From Luxibacter massiliensis (GTDB lineage Bacteria; Bacillota; Clostridia; Lachnospirales; Lachnospiraceae): 64,000 nucleotides of DNA. The position numbers and the translations under genes were made by a program. Positions 26,315 to 35,650 of the stretch are shown here, piece after piece. The stretch's first letter is position 1. The number at the start of each line of letters is the position of its first letter. Location: positions 1,116,001 to 1,180,000 of the forward strand of contig NZ_UWOE01000001.1 of assembly GCF_900604355.1 (NCBI RefSeq), written 5' to 3'. The notes under the pieces are model-generated. The model saw only the letters and a program-made list of their open reading frames with translations, did not search any database and had not been told where the DNA came from.

Positions 26315-27853
26315 ATGGCAAAAGTTATTATGATACAGGGAACCATGTCCAATGTAGGGAAAAGCGTAGTTGCAGCAGGCTTGTGCAGGGCTTTTGCCCA
26401 GGATGGGTATAGGACCGCCCCTTTTAAATCGCAGAATATGGCATTAAACTCTTTTATCACGAGAGAGGGGCTGGAGATGGGGCGTGCACAGGTTATGCAG
26501 GCCGAGGCGGCGGGGATCGAACCTTCTGTATTGATGAACCCTATTTTGTTAAAACCAACCAATGACACAGGTTCCCAAGTCATTATAAACGGCGAGGTGG
26601 CTGGGGTGATGTCGGCTGTAGAGTATTACCGCCGGAAAAAAGAATACATCCCCGCTGTTCTTAGGGCCTATGAAAGGCTGGCCCAGGAATATGATATTAT
26701 TGTGATCGAGGGGGCCGGCAGTCCCGCTGAAATCAACCTGAAGGAAGATGATATTGTAAATATGGGACTTGCCCAGCTTGTGGACGCCCCGGTGCTGCTG
26801 GTAGGGGACATTGACAAAGGCGGTGTGTTCGCCCAGCTTGTAGGCACACTTATGTTATTAGAGGCGCATGAAAGGGCCCGGGTCAAAGGGATGATTATCA
26901 ATAAATTCCGGGGAGACAGGAAAATACTAGAGCCGGGCCTGAGGATGCTTAAGGAAAAGACAGGAATCCCTGTGCAAGGGGTGGTGCCTTACTTTTACCT
27001 GGATATAGACGACGAGGACAGCCTTACAGAGCGTTTCCAGAAAAAAGGGGAGTCAGGAGTATTAGATATTGCCGTCATCCGGCTTCCACGGATATCCAAT
27101 TTTACAGATTTTACCGCCCTGGAATGCAGGGAGGAGATCTCCCTGCGGTATGTATCATCACCAGGGGAATTTAAAAATCCTGACGGGGTGATTCTGCCCG
27201 GCAGCAAAAATACCATTGGCGATTTGCTGTGGATGCGCCAGAATGGACTGGAGGCAAAAATCATCCGGCACAGTGGGCAGGGGAAGCTGGTCTTTGGGAT
27301 CTGCGGGGGATACCAGATGCTGGGTGAGGAAATCACAGACCCGGAAGGGGTGGAGCAGAAAGGGAGTACCCAGGGCATGGGGCTTCTGCCTGTAAAAACC
27401 TTGTTTGAGAAGGAGAAAACAAGGTCCAGGGTCAGGGGACGTTTTGAGGATCTAAAGGGAATTCTCTCAGATTTAAGCTCTGTGGAAATAGAGGGTTATG
27501 AAATCCACATGGGCACCACCATGATTTCAGGGCAGGGGCAGCCTCTTGTATCCCTGGAAGAAGAAGGTTTGGAAGGCGCACAAAAGCTGGATGGGGCCGC
27601 CTGTGGGAATGTATATGGCTGCTATGTACACGGCATATTTGACACACCCGGGGCCTCTAAAGGACTGGTGACGGCGCTGCTCAGGCAGAAAGGACTCAGC
27701 ACAGAGGGGATCCAGGCCGTGGATATGAAGGCCTACAAGGAGCAGCAGTATGACAGCCTGGCCCAAATGATCCGTAACAGCCTGGATATGGAGGCAGTCT
27801 ATGAAATCCTGGAGAGGGGAAAGGAGGCGCCATGCAGCCTGAAATCCGTATAG
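26315..27853 (+). CDS. cbiP: Adenosylcobyric acid synthase CbiP/CobQ
   Basis: CbiP amidates the b, d, e and g side chains of adenosylcobyrinate a,c-diamide. The 512-residue protein has the ATP-binding N-terminal domain (IQGTMSNVGKSVVAAGLC; FKSQNMALNSF) and the amidotransferase domain with the nucleophile in FGICGGYQMLGE and the His in YGCYVHGIFD. It starts 2 bases after cobD. Its last 22 bases overlap the hemC start in another frame. Confidence 0.96.
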   Translation: MAKVIMIQGTMSNVGKSVVAAGLCRAFAQDGYRTAPFKSQNMALNSFITREGLEMGRAQVMQAEAAGIEPSVLMNPILLKPTNDTGSQVIINGEVAGVMSAVEYYRRKKEYIPAVLRAYERLAQEYDIIVIEGAGSPAEINLKEDDIVNMGLAQLVDAPVLLVGDIDKGGVFAQLVGTLMLLEAHERARVKGMIINKFRGDRKILEPGLRMLKEKTGIPVQGVVPYFYLDIDDEDSLTERFQKKGESGVLDIAVIRLPRISNFTDFTALECREEISLRYVSSPGEFKNPDGVILPGSKNTIGDLLWMRQNGLEAKIIRHSGQGKLVFGICGGYQMLGEEITDPEGVEQKGSTQGMGLLPVKTLFEKEKTRSRVRGRFEDLKGILSDLSSVEIEGYEIHMGTTMISGQGQPLVSLEEEGLEGAQKLDGAACGNVYGCYVHGIFDTPGASKGLVTALLRQKGLSTEGIQAVDMKAYKEQQYDSLAQMIRNSLDMEAVYEILERGKEAPCSLKSV

Positions 27854-28722
27854 GAACAAGAAAGAGCCGCCTGGCAGTGATACAGGCAGAGATTGTACAG
27901 AAAGCAATTATGAAAAGCTGTCCCCACTTACAGACCAGGCTTGTCAAAATACAGACTACAGGGGATAGGATACTAAATAAAAGCCTGGATCAGATTGGGG
28001 GAAAGGGCCTGTTTGTGAAGGAGCTGGACAGGGCCCTTTTGGAGGGGGAGATTGATATTTCCGTCCACAGCCTGAAGGATATGCCTATGGAGACGGCCCA
28101 GGGACTGCCTGTGATTGGATACAGCAAGAGGGAGGATCCAAGGGATGTACTGATATATAAGCCAGGCCTTGCCAGGATCCCGGAAGGCGGGGTGATCGGG
28201 ACCTCCAGCCGGCGAAGGGCGCTTTTGCTGGGGGCGCTTTATCCTTCCTGTAGCTTCCGCAAAATCAGGGGGAATGTCCAGACACGGCTTAAAAAGCTTG
28301 AAGAGGAAGAGTATGACGGGACTGTCCTGGCGGCAGCCGGCCTGAAAAGGCTGGGCCTGGACTCTGTTGTGGGGCGGGTATTTTCTGTAGAGGAAATGGT
28401 GCCTGCGGCTGGACAGGGGATTCTGGCCATCCAGGGAAGAAAGGGAGAGGATCACAGCTATCTGGAGAGTATACTGGATGCAAAAAGTGAGGCGGAAGCA
28501 TCAGCAGAAAGAGAATTTGTGGCGGCCCTGGACGGTGGCTGCACATCCCCTGTGGCAGCCCACGGGGAAGTCCGGGGGACGCAGATGAAACTGACTGGCC
28601 TGTACTACCGTGAAAAGGACGGCAGGTATTGGATCGAAACAAGGGTTGGAGAGAGCGTAAAGGCCAGGCAGCTGGGGGCAGCGCTGGCAGAGGATATGAG
28701 AAGGAGGGCAGACCATGAATAA
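27832..28722 (+). CDS. hemC: Hydroxymethylbilane synthase (porphobilinogen deaminase)
   Basis: HemC polymerises four porphobilinogens into hydroxymethylbilane. The 296-residue protein starts IRIGTRKSRLAVIQAEIVQ, contains the active-site region KDMPMETAQGLPV and RGNVQTRLKKL, and carries the dipyrromethane-cofactor Cys in ALDGGCTSPVAA. An AAAGGAGG site lies within the end of cbiP. Placement inside the cobalamin locus indicates that tetrapyrrole synthesis here is dedicated largely to corrinoids. Confidence 0.96.
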   Translation: MQPEIRIGTRKSRLAVIQAEIVQKAIMKSCPHLQTRLVKIQTTGDRILNKSLDQIGGKGLFVKELDRALLEGEIDISVHSLKDMPMETAQGLPVIGYSKREDPRDVLIYKPGLARIPEGGVIGTSSRRRALLLGALYPSCSFRKIRGNVQTRLKKLEEEEYDGTVLAAAGLKRLGLDSVVGRVFSVEEMVPAAGQGILAIQGRKGEDHSYLESILDAKSEAEASAEREFVAALDGGCTSPVAAHGEVRGTQMKLTGLYYREKDGRYWIETRVGESVKARQLGAALAEDMRRRADHE

Positions 28723-30268
28723 GACAGGAAAAGTATGGATTGCAGGGGCAGGCCCCGGGGACGCCAGGCTTCTCACTGTACGGGCCAGGCAGCTGCTGGA
28801 TGAGGCCGATGTGATCGTATACGATGCCCTGATCAGTACGGAAATACTGAGCCTTATCCCCCTGGGAAAGGAGCTGGTCCATGTGGGGAAGCGGTCGGGG
28901 CATCACCTGATGCCCCAGGAGGAAATAAATACCATCCTCCTTAAGGAGGCCCAGAAAGGAAAAAGGGTACTGCGCTTAAAGGGAGGGGATCCTTTTGTGT
29001 TTGGGCGGGGAGGAGAGGAGCTGGAGCTTCTGGCTTCCCGGGGCGTCCCTTTTGAAGTCATACCGGGAATCACCTCTGCCGCCGCCGTGCCGGCCTATGC
29101 AGGCATTCCAGTTACACACAGAGATTATACTTCCTCCTTTCATGTCATCACAGGGCATCCCAGAAAGGGCGGCGTCAGCAGGATAGACTACCAGGCTCTT
29201 GTAAAGGCAGGGGGGACGCTTATATTCCTGATGGGGATTACCTCTATGGAGTCCATACTTAAGGGACTTATGGAGGCCGGAATCGACAAGGATACACCGG
29301 CTGCAGTGCTGGAGAAGGGGACACTGGCCAAGCAGCGGCAGGTGGTTTCTACAGTCAGCTGCCTGTTTGGGGAGGCGGCCAAGGCGCAGATTGGCACGCC
29401 TGCGGTGATTGTCGTAGGGGATGTGTGCCTTTTGGCAGAGCAGTTCCACTGGGCCGGGGACAGGCCCTTAGGCGGCAGGGAGTTCCTTTTGACCCGCCCC
29501 AGGCAGAGCATGTCTGGGCTGGCTGCAAAGCTGAGAGAGCTGGGGGCACAGGTGATTGAACTTCCTGCAGTCAGAACCGTCACAATAGATCCCAATCCCG
29601 TGCTGGGGCAGGCGCTCAGAGAACTGGCCGGCTGGAGTGGGGAGAGATGGCTGGTTTTCACCAGTCCCACAGGGGTTTGCACCTTTTTTAGCCAGATGAT
29701 GAAAATGGGGATGGATATCCGGGATCTATGTGCTGGACTGTACCCTGCTAAGTTTGCTGCCATTGGGACGGGAACAGAAAAAGCACTGCATGGATTCGGC
29801 GTTTTTGCGGATCTTGTACCAGACGTATATTGTGCCAGGAGTTTAGGGGAGGAGCTTGCACATACTGTGGCCCCGGGAGGGTATGTTATGGCCGTGCGCG
29901 CCCGGGAGGGGTCGGATGAATTATTCCCTCCTCTTTGGGCGGCAGGCATCCATGCAGCTGACATCCCCCTTTATGAGACATTATATGAGACATATGGGAC
30001 TCTTAAGGAAAAAATAAGTTCCATGCTATGGTCGGGAGAAATAGATGGGGTGACCTTTACCAGTGTATCCACAGTAAAAGGGTTTGTAAGGGCGGTACCC
30101 CTGCCTCATTACAGGGGCATCAGGGCCATATGCATCGGAGAGCAGACAGCCGCCGAGGCCCGTAAATATGGTATGCAGATTCAGACCTCCCGGGAGGCGT
30201 CGATAGACAGCATGGCAGAGCTTATTTTGGAAATGTTCGGGGACAAACCTTGTAAAAACAGCAGATAA
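28715..30268 (+). CDS. cobA-hemD: Fused uroporphyrinogen-III C-methyltransferase / uroporphyrinogen-III synthase (CobA-HemD)
   Basis: The 517-residue protein combines two consecutive steps. Residues about 1-245 are the SAM-dependent SUMT (WIAGAGPGDARLLTVRA; LKGGDPFVFGRGGEEL; PGITSAAAVPAYAGIPVTHR). Residues about 250-517 are the uroporphyrinogen-III synthase fold (FLLTRPRQSMSGLAAKL; TFTSVSTVKGFV). It overlaps hemC by 8 bases. Order hemC-cobA/hemD is usual in Clostridia; HemB, HemA and HemL are absent from the window. Confidence 0.95.
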   Translation: MNKTGKVWIAGAGPGDARLLTVRARQLLDEADVIVYDALISTEILSLIPLGKELVHVGKRSGHHLMPQEEINTILLKEAQKGKRVLRLKGGDPFVFGRGGEELELLASRGVPFEVIPGITSAAAVPAYAGIPVTHRDYTSSFHVITGHPRKGGVSRIDYQALVKAGGTLIFLMGITSMESILKGLMEAGIDKDTPAAVLEKGTLAKQRQVVSTVSCLFGEAAKAQIGTPAVIVVGDVCLLAEQFHWAGDRPLGGREFLLTRPRQSMSGLAAKLRELGAQVIELPAVRTVTIDPNPVLGQALRELAGWSGERWLVFTSPTGVCTFFSQMMKMGMDIRDLCAGLYPAKFAAIGTGTEKALHGFGVFADLVPDVYCARSLGEELAHTVAPGGYVMAVRAREGSDELFPPLWAAGIHAADIPLYETLYETYGTLKEKISSMLWSGEIDGVTFTSVSTVKGFVRAVPLPHYRGIRAICIGEQTAAEARKYGMQIQTSREASIDSMAELILEMFGDKPCKNSR

Positions 30269-30344
30269 AGGCAGTCCCCATAAGAGTCTGCCGCGTCAAT
30301 ACTGGGGATATATATGGGTAACAGGGCAGGAAAGGAGGATAGAT

Positions 30345-31265
30345 ATGCTGGAATACATAGGTAAGAGGATACTGACAGGCATCCTATCTCTTTTTGTGCT
30401 GGTGACAGCCGCCTTTTTCCTGACCAGGATGATTCCAGGCAGTCCCTTCCAGGCTGGCAATGTATCGGAAGATGTCTTACATTCCCTGGAGGAGGAGTAT
30501 GGCCTGGACAGGCCTGTTACGGAGCAGTATATATCCTATATGGGAAATCTGCTCAGGGGTGACCTGGGTGTTTCTTATAAAAAGCCAGGAGTATCGGTAG
30601 CGGACATTATTGCCAGGGCGTGGCCCCCCACGGCAGTGCTGGGAGGCCTGGCTGTGGCTGTCTCAGCCATTGCAGGGACAACACTTGGCGCCTGGCAGGC
30701 CGTATCAGAGAGAAAGGGAGTCAGGGGCGGCATTTTCCTTGGCACTCTGCTGGGAACAGCAATCCCTAATTTCGCCATTGCCCTGCTCTTGATGCTTGTC
30801 CTGGGAGTAGAGTTAAAGCTTCTGCCAGTGGCAGGTCTTGGGTCATGGAAGCACTATATTCTGCCCGTAATTTCTCTGTCTGCTTACCCGACGGCGGTGA
30901 TAACCAGGCTGATGCATACTAGTTTCCGGGCAGAAATGAGGCAGGATTATGTGACCATGGCCAGAGCCAAGGGACTGAAATTTTGGCAGGCCGCATTTAC
31001 CCATATTCTCAGGAATGCATGGATACCGGTCCTGAATTATATAGGCCCGTCAGCGGCATTTCTTATGACTGGCAGCTTTGCGGTGGAGAGTATTTTTACG
31101 ATACCAGGATTAGGGAGGGAGTTCGTCAATTCTATTGCAAACAGGGATTACACCCTGATACTGGGACTGACGGTCTTTATGGGAGTGGTGGTAATGGGGG
31201 TGAGTCTGGCCACAGACTTGCTCTGTGCCTGGCTGGACCCAAGGATAAGGAGGGCCTGGAGATGA
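30345..31265 (+). CDS. Oligopeptide/nickel-type ABC transporter permease (DppB/NikB family)
   Basis: This 306-residue permease has the N-terminal IGKRILTGILSLFVLVTAAFF, an extracytoplasmic domain after helix 1, five further helices and the EAA-type coupling segment TMARAKGLKFWQAAF. It forms the membrane channel with the next gene. An AAAGGAGG site precedes the ATG. It is the first gene of a transporter inserted between cobA-hemD and cobU; the substrate cannot be read from sequence, and both metal chelates and peptides are possible. Confidence 0.92.
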   Translation: MLEYIGKRILTGILSLFVLVTAAFFLTRMIPGSPFQAGNVSEDVLHSLEEEYGLDRPVTEQYISYMGNLLRGDLGVSYKKPGVSVADIIARAWPPTAVLGGLAVAVSAIAGTTLGAWQAVSERKGVRGGIFLGTLLGTAIPNFAIALLLMLVLGVELKLLPVAGLGSWKHYILPVISLSAYPTAVITRLMHTSFRAEMRQDYVTMARAKGLKFWQAAFTHILRNAWIPVLNYIGPSAAFLMTGSFAVESIFTIPGLGREFVNSIANRDYTLILGLTVFMGVVVMGVSLATDLLCAWLDPRIRRAWR

Positions 31266-32077
31266 AAAGGAACATGTTGTTTGGGACAGGGATCCTGCTG
31301 CTGGCTATTCTGTTTTTGCTTGCCGTTTTTGTGCCAGTTTTTTCCCCATGGCCGTATACGGCACAGAATGCAGACATACAAAATATAGGCGCCAGCATTT
31401 CACACCCTTTTGGCACAGATAAATTTGGAAGAGACCTCTTTGTGCGGGTCTTTTATGGAACAAGAATCAGCCTGGCGGTGGGACTCATAAGCGCCGCCAT
31501 ATGCGGTGTCCTGGGAGTGCTCTGGGGAAGTGCGGCAGGATATGCAGGTGGCCGGATGGATATGCTGCTTATGCGGATTGCAGACATTATAGATGCCATC
31601 CCCTCCCTGCTATATGTGATTCTTCTGCTCCTAGTGCTGGGAGGCAATCTGGGAAGTATGCTGCTTGGAATCTGTATTTCTGGCTGGATCGAATTAGCGC
31701 GTATTGTGCGGGGAGAAGTGATTCGGCTGAAGGAAAGGGAATTCTGCACATCCGCCCGCCTGGCAGGGGCAGGCCCTGTGAGGATCCTCAGAGTGCATCT
31801 TCTCCCCAACGCCGTAGGGCCTATCATTGTCAGCCTGACGTTTTCGGTGCCAAGGGCCATCTTTACAGAGGCTTTCCTGAGCTTTGTGGGCGTGGGCATC
31901 ACAGATCCTGCGGCCAGCTTAGGAGCGCTGATACAGGATGCCAGGAGCCAGATGCAGGTATATCCGGCACAGATGATTTGGCCAATGGCAGTACTTTGTA
32001 TTTTAATACTTTCTATGAACTTAATTGGCACAGGATTAGAGAGGATCCTGGGGCAGAATGAGGAAGGGCACAGATGA
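31262..32077 (+). CDS. Oligopeptide/nickel-type ABC transporter permease (DppC/NikC family)
   Basis: The 271-residue second permease has one N-terminal helix, the conserved HPFGTDKFGRDLFVRVFYGT stretch of DppC-type proteins, further helices, and the coupling segment near RLAGAGPVRILRVHLLPNA. The ATG at 31262 overlaps the dppB-like stop (ATGA); the longer open frame from 30983 is an out-of-frame overlap with no ribosome binding site. Confidence 0.93.
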   Translation: MKRNMLFGTGILLLAILFLLAVFVPVFSPWPYTAQNADIQNIGASISHPFGTDKFGRDLFVRVFYGTRISLAVGLISAAICGVLGVLWGSAAGYAGGRMDMLLMRIADIIDAIPSLLYVILLLLVLGGNLGSMLLGICISGWIELARIVRGEVIRLKEREFCTSARLAGAGPVRILRVHLLPNAVGPIIVSLTFSVPRAIFTEAFLSFVGVGITDPAASLGALIQDARSQMQVYPAQMIWPMAVLCILILSMNLIGTGLERILGQNEEGHR

Positions 32078-32078
32078 T

Positions 32079-33911
32079 ATGAGTTTGCTGAGGGTACAGG
32101 ACTTAAATGTACAATTTTATGACAGACAGGAGAGGAGGGAGGCGGTCAGCCACCTGTCCTTTGAAGTTGAAGCTGGGGAAATCCTGGGTATCGCCGGAGA
32201 GTCTGGTTCAGGGAAGAGTACTGCCATGGAGGCTGTCCTGGGACTTTTGCCAGGGACAGCGCGGGTGTTCTGCGGGCAGATGGTTTTCCAGGACAGGGAT
32301 ATAACGCCCCCGGATTTTGGGGTGGCCCAAAGAAATGAGATCAAGGCTTATGAACAGAAAATGGAATCGGTCCGTGGCAGCCAGATTGCCATGGTGTTCC
32401 AGGATCCTCTGGCCTGCCTCAACCCCAGCATAAAAATAGGAAAGCAGGTTGCACAGGCTTACCGCATACACACAAAATGTGGCCGCCGTGCGGCAGAGGA
32501 GAGGACTGAGGAGCTTCTGGACATGGTGGGGATACGGGATCCGAGAAAACGGATGGGGCAGTATCCCTTTGAGCTTTCTGGAGGAATGCGGCAGAGAGCT
32601 GTTATTGCCGCCGCACTGGCCTGTGGGCCGAAGCTTTTGATAGCCGATGAACCTACAACAGCCTTGGATGTGACCGTACAGAGACAAATTCTCAGACTTC
32701 TTGAGAAGATTTCGGTGGAGACAAAAACAGCAATTTTAATTGTCAGCCATGACCTGGGCGTTATTGCCGCATTGAGCCAAAGGGTTCTTGTCATGCAGCA
32801 TGGGATTCTGGCAGAGGAAGGAAGGGCAGAGGACATCTTTTATGATCCTGGGCATCCTTATACAAAGGAGCTTTTGGCCCGCACTCTTAAGCTGGGAAAG
32901 ATGGCAGAATCCAGATCCTTTGGGGAGGTTCTCCTGGAGGCCTCACATGTGGCAAAATATTTTCCAGGGACGGAGGTCCCTAAATATGTAAGAAGGCGCC
33001 AGGTTACAGAGGCAGTGCAAGATGTGTCTTTCCAGATTGCCCGGGGCGAGTGCTTTGGGCTGGTGGGGGAGAGCGGCTGTGGAAAGACAACCCTGGCGGG
33101 CATGGTGACAGGTATTTTAAAACCTACCAAAGGCCAGGTTCTATATAAAGGCGAACCAATGAAGAATCCCGTACAGATGGTTTTTCAGGATCCATATGCG
33201 TCGCTTAATCCGCGGATGAAGGTGGAGGAGCTTTTAGAAGAGCCTCTTTTATTGAATACCCCGCTGACAAAGACCCAGAGAAGGGAAAGGGCAGAGGAGA
33301 TGCTTAAGCTGGTAGGCCTGCAGGCCAAAGACTTGGACAAGTATCCGGGATCCTTTTCCGGCGGGGAACGCCAGCGTATCGGCATCGCCAGGGCATTAAT
33401 CCCGGGGGCCGGGCTGATTGTCTGTGATGAGCCTGTATCAGCCCTGGATGTGCCCACCCAGGAACAAATACTAAAGCTATTGGAGGAGATACAGAAAAAG
33501 ACAGGTGTATCCTATCTTTTTATCTCCCATGACTTAAATATTGTCAAGCGCATCAGCCACAGGGTGGGGGTCATGTATGGGGGAAGGATTTTAGAGACAG
33601 GGGATACAAAAGAAATATATAAGGATCCATGGCATCCTTACACAAAGGCACTTCTGTCTGCCATACTTATACCAAATCCTGTGAAGGCCAGGCGGCAGAG
33701 CTATCATCCCTATCCAGAAGAAAGGAAAAGGAAGGCAGCGGCGGGCACAGGATGCCCGTTTGCAGACAGATGCGGCTATGCCATGGAACGCTGCTTTATG
33801 GAGAAACCAGAGACATATCCGTTTGAAAGGCGCAGCTGTGCCTGCTTTTTATATTCCAAAGAACATGCCGGAAAAAGGGACAGCGGCCTGAGGATGACAT
33901 CACAAGTATAA
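32079..33911 (+). CDS. ABC transporter ATP-binding protein with two fused ATPase domains (DppD-DppF type)
   Basis: One chain of about 610 residues carries two complete ABC modules. Module 1: GESGSGKST, LSGGMRQRAVIAAAL, LLIADEPTTALD. Module 2: GESGCGKTT, FSGGERQRIGIARAL, LIVCDEPVSALD. The C-terminal cysteine-rich motif GCPFADRCGYAMERC with a later Cys pair is the oligopeptide-transporter C-terminal domain. The ATG at 32079 gives the canonical MSLLRVQDLNVQF start; an ATG at 32058 adds seven residues and is the alternative. Both modules look active. The fusion replaces the separate D and F subunits. Confidence 0.92.
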   Translation: MSLLRVQDLNVQFYDRQERREAVSHLSFEVEAGEILGIAGESGSGKSTAMEAVLGLLPGTARVFCGQMVFQDRDITPPDFGVAQRNEIKAYEQKMESVRGSQIAMVFQDPLACLNPSIKIGKQVAQAYRIHTKCGRRAAEERTEELLDMVGIRDPRKRMGQYPFELSGGMRQRAVIAAALACGPKLLIADEPTTALDVTVQRQILRLLEKISVETKTAILIVSHDLGVIAALSQRVLVMQHGILAEEGRAEDIFYDPGHPYTKELLARTLKLGKMAESRSFGEVLLEASHVAKYFPGTEVPKYVRRRQVTEAVQDVSFQIARGECFGLVGESGCGKTTLAGMVTGILKPTKGQVLYKGEPMKNPVQMVFQDPYASLNPRMKVEELLEEPLLLNTPLTKTQRRERAEEMLKLVGLQAKDLDKYPGSFSGGERQRIGIARALIPGAGLIVCDEPVSALDVPTQEQILKLLEEIQKKTGVSYLFISHDLNIVKRISHRVGVMYGGRILETGDTKEIYKDPWHPYTKALLSAILIPNPVKARRQSYHPYPEERKRKAAAGTGCPFADRCGYAMERCFMEKPETYPFERRSCACFLYSKEHAGKRDSGLRMTSQV

Positions 33912-33946
33912 GGAGAATGCATATGGATATATGTTGGAGGCAACAG

Positions 33947-35557
33947 ATGAAAAGACTGCTTCGTACCCTATCGGCAGCAATGCTTTGCGGGTGCCTGCTT
34001 TTGAGCGGCTGCGGAAAAAATGAAACAGAGAAAGAGACACAGGAAATGGTAGTTGCTGTGAACAGTGAGACAGGGGGGCTTGATCCGGCAGGAATGATAG
34101 CGCTGACTTATTTGAGTTATTCCGCCGCTGCCTTGGATGAACTTCTGACCTTTGATGAGAATGGGGATATTGAATACAGGGGGGCAGAGTCATATGAGGT
34201 AAATCAGGACTCTACTGTTTGGACGTTTTATCTCAGAAAAGAGGCATACTGGTCCGACGGGACGCCAGTGACGTCGGCAGACTATATCAATACCATTGTC
34301 CGCTCCCTGGATCCTAAAAGCGGGAATGGGTATGCCAATTATCTGTTCCCAATCCTCAATGCAGAGGCAGTCTATAATAAAGAAGCAGAGGCAGATGCAC
34401 TGGGGGTCAAGGCGCCGGATGATTATACGCTGGTCTTTACCCTGGAAAAACCTTGTGTATATTTCCTGGATCTGCTGCGGCTTCCTGTTTATACCCCCTC
34501 CTGCCATGTGTATGCAGACGAAGTAGGGAGCGGGTGGGATAAAGATCCCGGCACAAGTGTGGCAAACGGCCCTTTCTGCCTGGAAGAGTATGTCCCTGAA
34601 CAGTATTTTGTCTTAAAAAAGAATGAAAAATATTGGGATGCGGACCGGATACAGCTGGAGAAGATTACATTCAAGTTTTTTGATGACCAGCAGTCTATGG
34701 CGGCCGCCTACGAAACAGGGGAGGTGGACGTGGCCCAGGGGCTCCAGTCATCTGTAATGGATGTATATGAGGGGCAGGAAGATCTGGTTGTCACAGATAC
34801 CATTGCCACAAGATATATTTACCCCAACCTGGATGTAGAGCCTTTAAACGACGTGCGGGTGAGGAAAGCAATCAATCTGGCTATAGACAGAGAAGCATTG
34901 TGCCAGATTGTGGGGGAGGATACAGAGCCTACGGTCAATTTTGTGGCCAAGTATATGAAAGATAAATCCGGCGGATATTTCGTGGAGCAGGCGGATCCGC
35001 CTTTTGAAGAAAACGTAAATGAGGCAAGGCAGCTGCTTCTAGAGGCGGGATATCCTGACGGTGAAGGTTTCCCCGTCCTGACATATATTTATCCTTCTCT
35101 GGAAATGGACTCAGACACAGCACAGGTAATACAGGAACAGCTGAAGGAAAACCTGAATATCCAGATCGAACTGCAGGCGCAGGAACTGCAGGTCAATTAC
35201 ACGGAGCGCAGGGCGGGAAATTTTGAATTGTGCCGTATGAACTGGACGGCAGATTTTGCAGACCCTTATACGTATCTGTCTATGCTGTTGTCAAATAGTA
35301 CGTATAACTGCAGTGGGATAAAGGATCAGGCATACGACGCGCTGGTGGGGCAGTCTGACACGGAATTTGACCCACAGAAACGCTCTGAACTGATGCATCA
35401 GGCAGAACAGCTGGCTGTAGGAGAAGAGTTTTATATTATCCCTCTTTATGCCATGAAAAGCTGTAACCTGATCCGCCCTGACATTGAGGGAATTACGCAG
35501 ATTCCTGCCACAGGGGCCCTGGAATTCAGGTATGCGCATAGAACACAGGGACAGTAG
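33947..35557 (+). CDS. ABC transporter substrate-binding lipoprotein (SBP family 5, OppA/NikA-like)
   Basis: This is a 536-residue lipoprotein with a short signal and lipobox LLLSGC, so it is anchored outside the membrane. Family-5 features are FYLRKEAYWSDGTPVTSADY, NGPFCLEEYVPEQYFVLKKN, DVRVRKAINLAIDREAL and MNWTADFADPYTYLSMLL. The ADFADPYTYL segment resembles peptide-binding OppA more than NikA, but location in the cobalamin locus suggests a corrinoid precursor or metal chelate. The start is the ATG at 33947 (GGAGG at 33936-33940); 33917 is a weaker in-frame start. Confidence 0.9.
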   Translation: MKRLLRTLSAAMLCGCLLLSGCGKNETEKETQEMVVAVNSETGGLDPAGMIALTYLSYSAAALDELLTFDENGDIEYRGAESYEVNQDSTVWTFYLRKEAYWSDGTPVTSADYINTIVRSLDPKSGNGYANYLFPILNAEAVYNKEAEADALGVKAPDDYTLVFTLEKPCVYFLDLLRLPVYTPSCHVYADEVGSGWDKDPGTSVANGPFCLEEYVPEQYFVLKKNEKYWDADRIQLEKITFKFFDDQQSMAAAYETGEVDVAQGLQSSVMDVYEGQEDLVVTDTIATRYIYPNLDVEPLNDVRVRKAINLAIDREALCQIVGEDTEPTVNFVAKYMKDKSGGYFVEQADPPFEENVNEARQLLLEAGYPDGEGFPVLTYIYPSLEMDSDTAQVIQEQLKENLNIQIELQAQELQVNYTERRAGNFELCRMNWTADFADPYTYLSMLLSNSTYNCSGIKDQAYDALVGQSDTEFDPQKRSELMHQAEQLAVGEEFYIIPLYAMKSCNLIRPDIEGITQIPATGALEFRYAHRTQGQ

Positions 35558-35650
35558 CTGTATGCTGCCTTAGGCGTTCGGCCATGGATAAGAGGTGCGG
35601 CCCTAAAGAGAGTTTCTGGCCGGCTGCATATAAAGAAGGAGTGAAAGGTT

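Noticed and set aside
30983..31261. Long open frame extending the second permease upstream
   Set aside because: It overlaps the first permease gene in another frame, has no ribosome binding site, and the ATGA overlap at 31262 gives the normal family start.
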